From Bacteroidales bacterium (GTDB lineage: Bacteria > Bacteroidota > Bacteroidia > Bacteroidales > GCA-2748055), in contig JAOZLK010000210.1 of NCBI GenBank assembly GCA_029934875.1, positions 1 through 7,445 of the forward strand: a DNA stretch of 7,445 nt. Direction: 5' to 3'. Both the position numbers and the translations under genes were made by a program. Shown one piece after another: positions 6,692 to 7,445 of the stretch (its first letter is position 1; the number at the start of each line of letters is the position of its first letter). The notes beneath the pieces are model-generated. The model made no database searches and had not been told where the DNA came from. It worked only from the letters and a program-made list of their open reading frames with translations.

Positions 6692-6705
6692 AGGGGACAG
6701 CAGCT

Positions 6706-7445
6706 TTACTCGAAATGAAAGTTGAGCATGACAATGAAGGAACGTGCACTGGAAATGGAACTGGTATATTCTTCATATCCCTTCCGTGAAGTAAGATCAA
6801 GAATATTTCGAAGACCCATTGCCACTTTTATTTCCGGGGCAAATTTAAAATACTTCAGGTAGTTATCAATGCCGAATCCAAATTCCAGGTAGATATCGCC
6901 CGGAATAAACTTCACATATTCATTGACGTCAGAATCATAGGTATCGCCCCTTTTTTTTGCGACCATATCAAACCTGTAATTGAGCCCCCCCACCAGGTAG
7001 GGGCGGTAATTATTGACTCGTTGTGAACGGTACTTAAAAAGCAGGGGGAATTCCAAAAATCCGGCCCCAATGGACTCCTTGTGCAAGGGATCCTTAAAGG
7101 TGGGAGTGTTTTCCTGGTCAGGCAGATATTCGTAATAATAAAGGTCTCTCTGCCCAAAGCTGATCCCGGGAAGAAAACGAAGGTTCCAGTTCTGGTTCAG
7201 CCTCAAATCAGACACAACTGTTACCTGGAATCCGGGCTGCAGGCTGCTCACATCCGCATAGACGAAGTCGACTGGCACACCATACTCATCAACAGGAGAA
7301 TAATTCCTTTTAACAGCAACATCCATGGTATTTAAACCCACTGTAAAACCAAAGTGGACCCGCTTCAGGTCAAAGGCTGGAAGATTTTGAGGCATCGCCT
7401 CCTGGGAAAAAACCCGGAGGGAGAACAGACAGATGACGAAAAGCA
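6706..7445 (-). CDS. porT: PorT-like outer-membrane protein of type IX secretion (5' end outside window)
   Basis: This is probably PorT, a small outer-membrane beta-barrel needed for type IX secretion and, in gliding species, for motility. An ATG at 7395 gives 229 residues, but the frame stays open beyond it to the window edge and encodes LFVICLFSLRVFSQEA, the hydrophobic core and cleavage region of a signal peptide. The true start is therefore beyond 7445 and the entry is partial at its 5' end. After the signal the mature protein reads HFGFTVGLNTMDVAV, then VVSDLRLNQNWNLRFLPGISFGQRDLYYYEY, given here in two blocks: VVSDLRLNQNW and NLRFLPGISFGQRDL. These blocks are what I recognise as PorT-like. 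Further amphipathic strands (FLEFPLLFKYRSQ, YRPYLVGGLNYRF, YLEFGFGIDNYL, FAPEIKVAMGLRN) end in VMLNFHFE, fitting an eight-strand barrel. The gene converges with the RNA methyltransferase, 19 bp apart. A generic outer-membrane barrel (OMP_b-brl_2 type) of other function is the alternative. Confidence 0.82.
   Translation of the reverse strand, partial: LFVICLFSLRVFSQEAMPQNLPAFDLKRVHFGFTVGLNTMDVAVKRNYSPVDEYGVPVDFVYADVSSLQPGFQVTVVSDLRLNQNWNLRFLPGISFGQRDLYYYEYLPDQENTPTFKDPLHKESIGAGFLEFPLLFKYRSQRVNNYRPYLVGGLNYRFDMVAKKRGDTYDSDVNEYVKFIPGDIYLEFGFGIDNYLKYFKFAPEIKVAMGLRNILDLTSRKGYEEYTSSISSARSFIVMLNFHFE

Overview
The window looks like chromosomal DNA of a member of the Bacteroidota, probably a Bacteroidales/Marinilabiliales-like lineage (the order is inference). 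Four things point there: a PorT-type outer-membrane protein of the type IX secretion system, a lipoprotein-anchored BamA/TamA homologue (TamL type), start codons without clear Shine-Dalgarno sequences, and a promoter of the Bacteroidetes TTG-N19-TAnnTTTG form ahead of the aldolase gene. No mobile element, CRISPR array, tRNA or rRNA is visible. The content is mostly housekeeping and cell-envelope genes, and I see no strong candidate for an undescribed multi-gene system.

Layout from left to right. Positions 1-166 are AT-rich with no supportable gene, but hold a probable terminator for the gene to their right. Four genes then lie on the minus strand; in transcription order (right to left) they are a TamL-like outer-membrane lipoprotein (3517-5826), a class II fructose-bisphosphate aldolase (2362-3441), a sodium-dependent NSS/LeuT-family amino-acid transporter (961-2352) and a membrane-anchored helix-hairpin-helix (ComEA-like) protein (167-907). 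The aldolase has its own promoter, and only 9 bp separate it from the transporter. Fifty-three bp separate the transporter from the helix-hairpin-helix gene, so the last three genes probably form one transcription unit ending at the terminator near 122-152.

Divergent from the TamL gene, across an 80 bp intergenic region, is a plus-strand SpoU/TrmH-family RNA 2'-O-methyltransferase (5907-6686). It converges, 19 bp apart, with a minus-strand PorT-like gene (6706-7445) whose 5' end lies outside the window.

Functionally, the TamL-like protein and PorT both concern the outer membrane: barrel or envelope biogenesis and type IX secretion. The aldolase is central glycolysis/gluconeogenesis and the transporter takes up amino acids. 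The points most worth a second look are a TTG start codon on the TamL gene, an in-frame 18 bp tandem repeat in the linker of the ComEA-like protein, the tight aldolase-transporter coupling, and the absence of a tamB partner next to the TamL gene.
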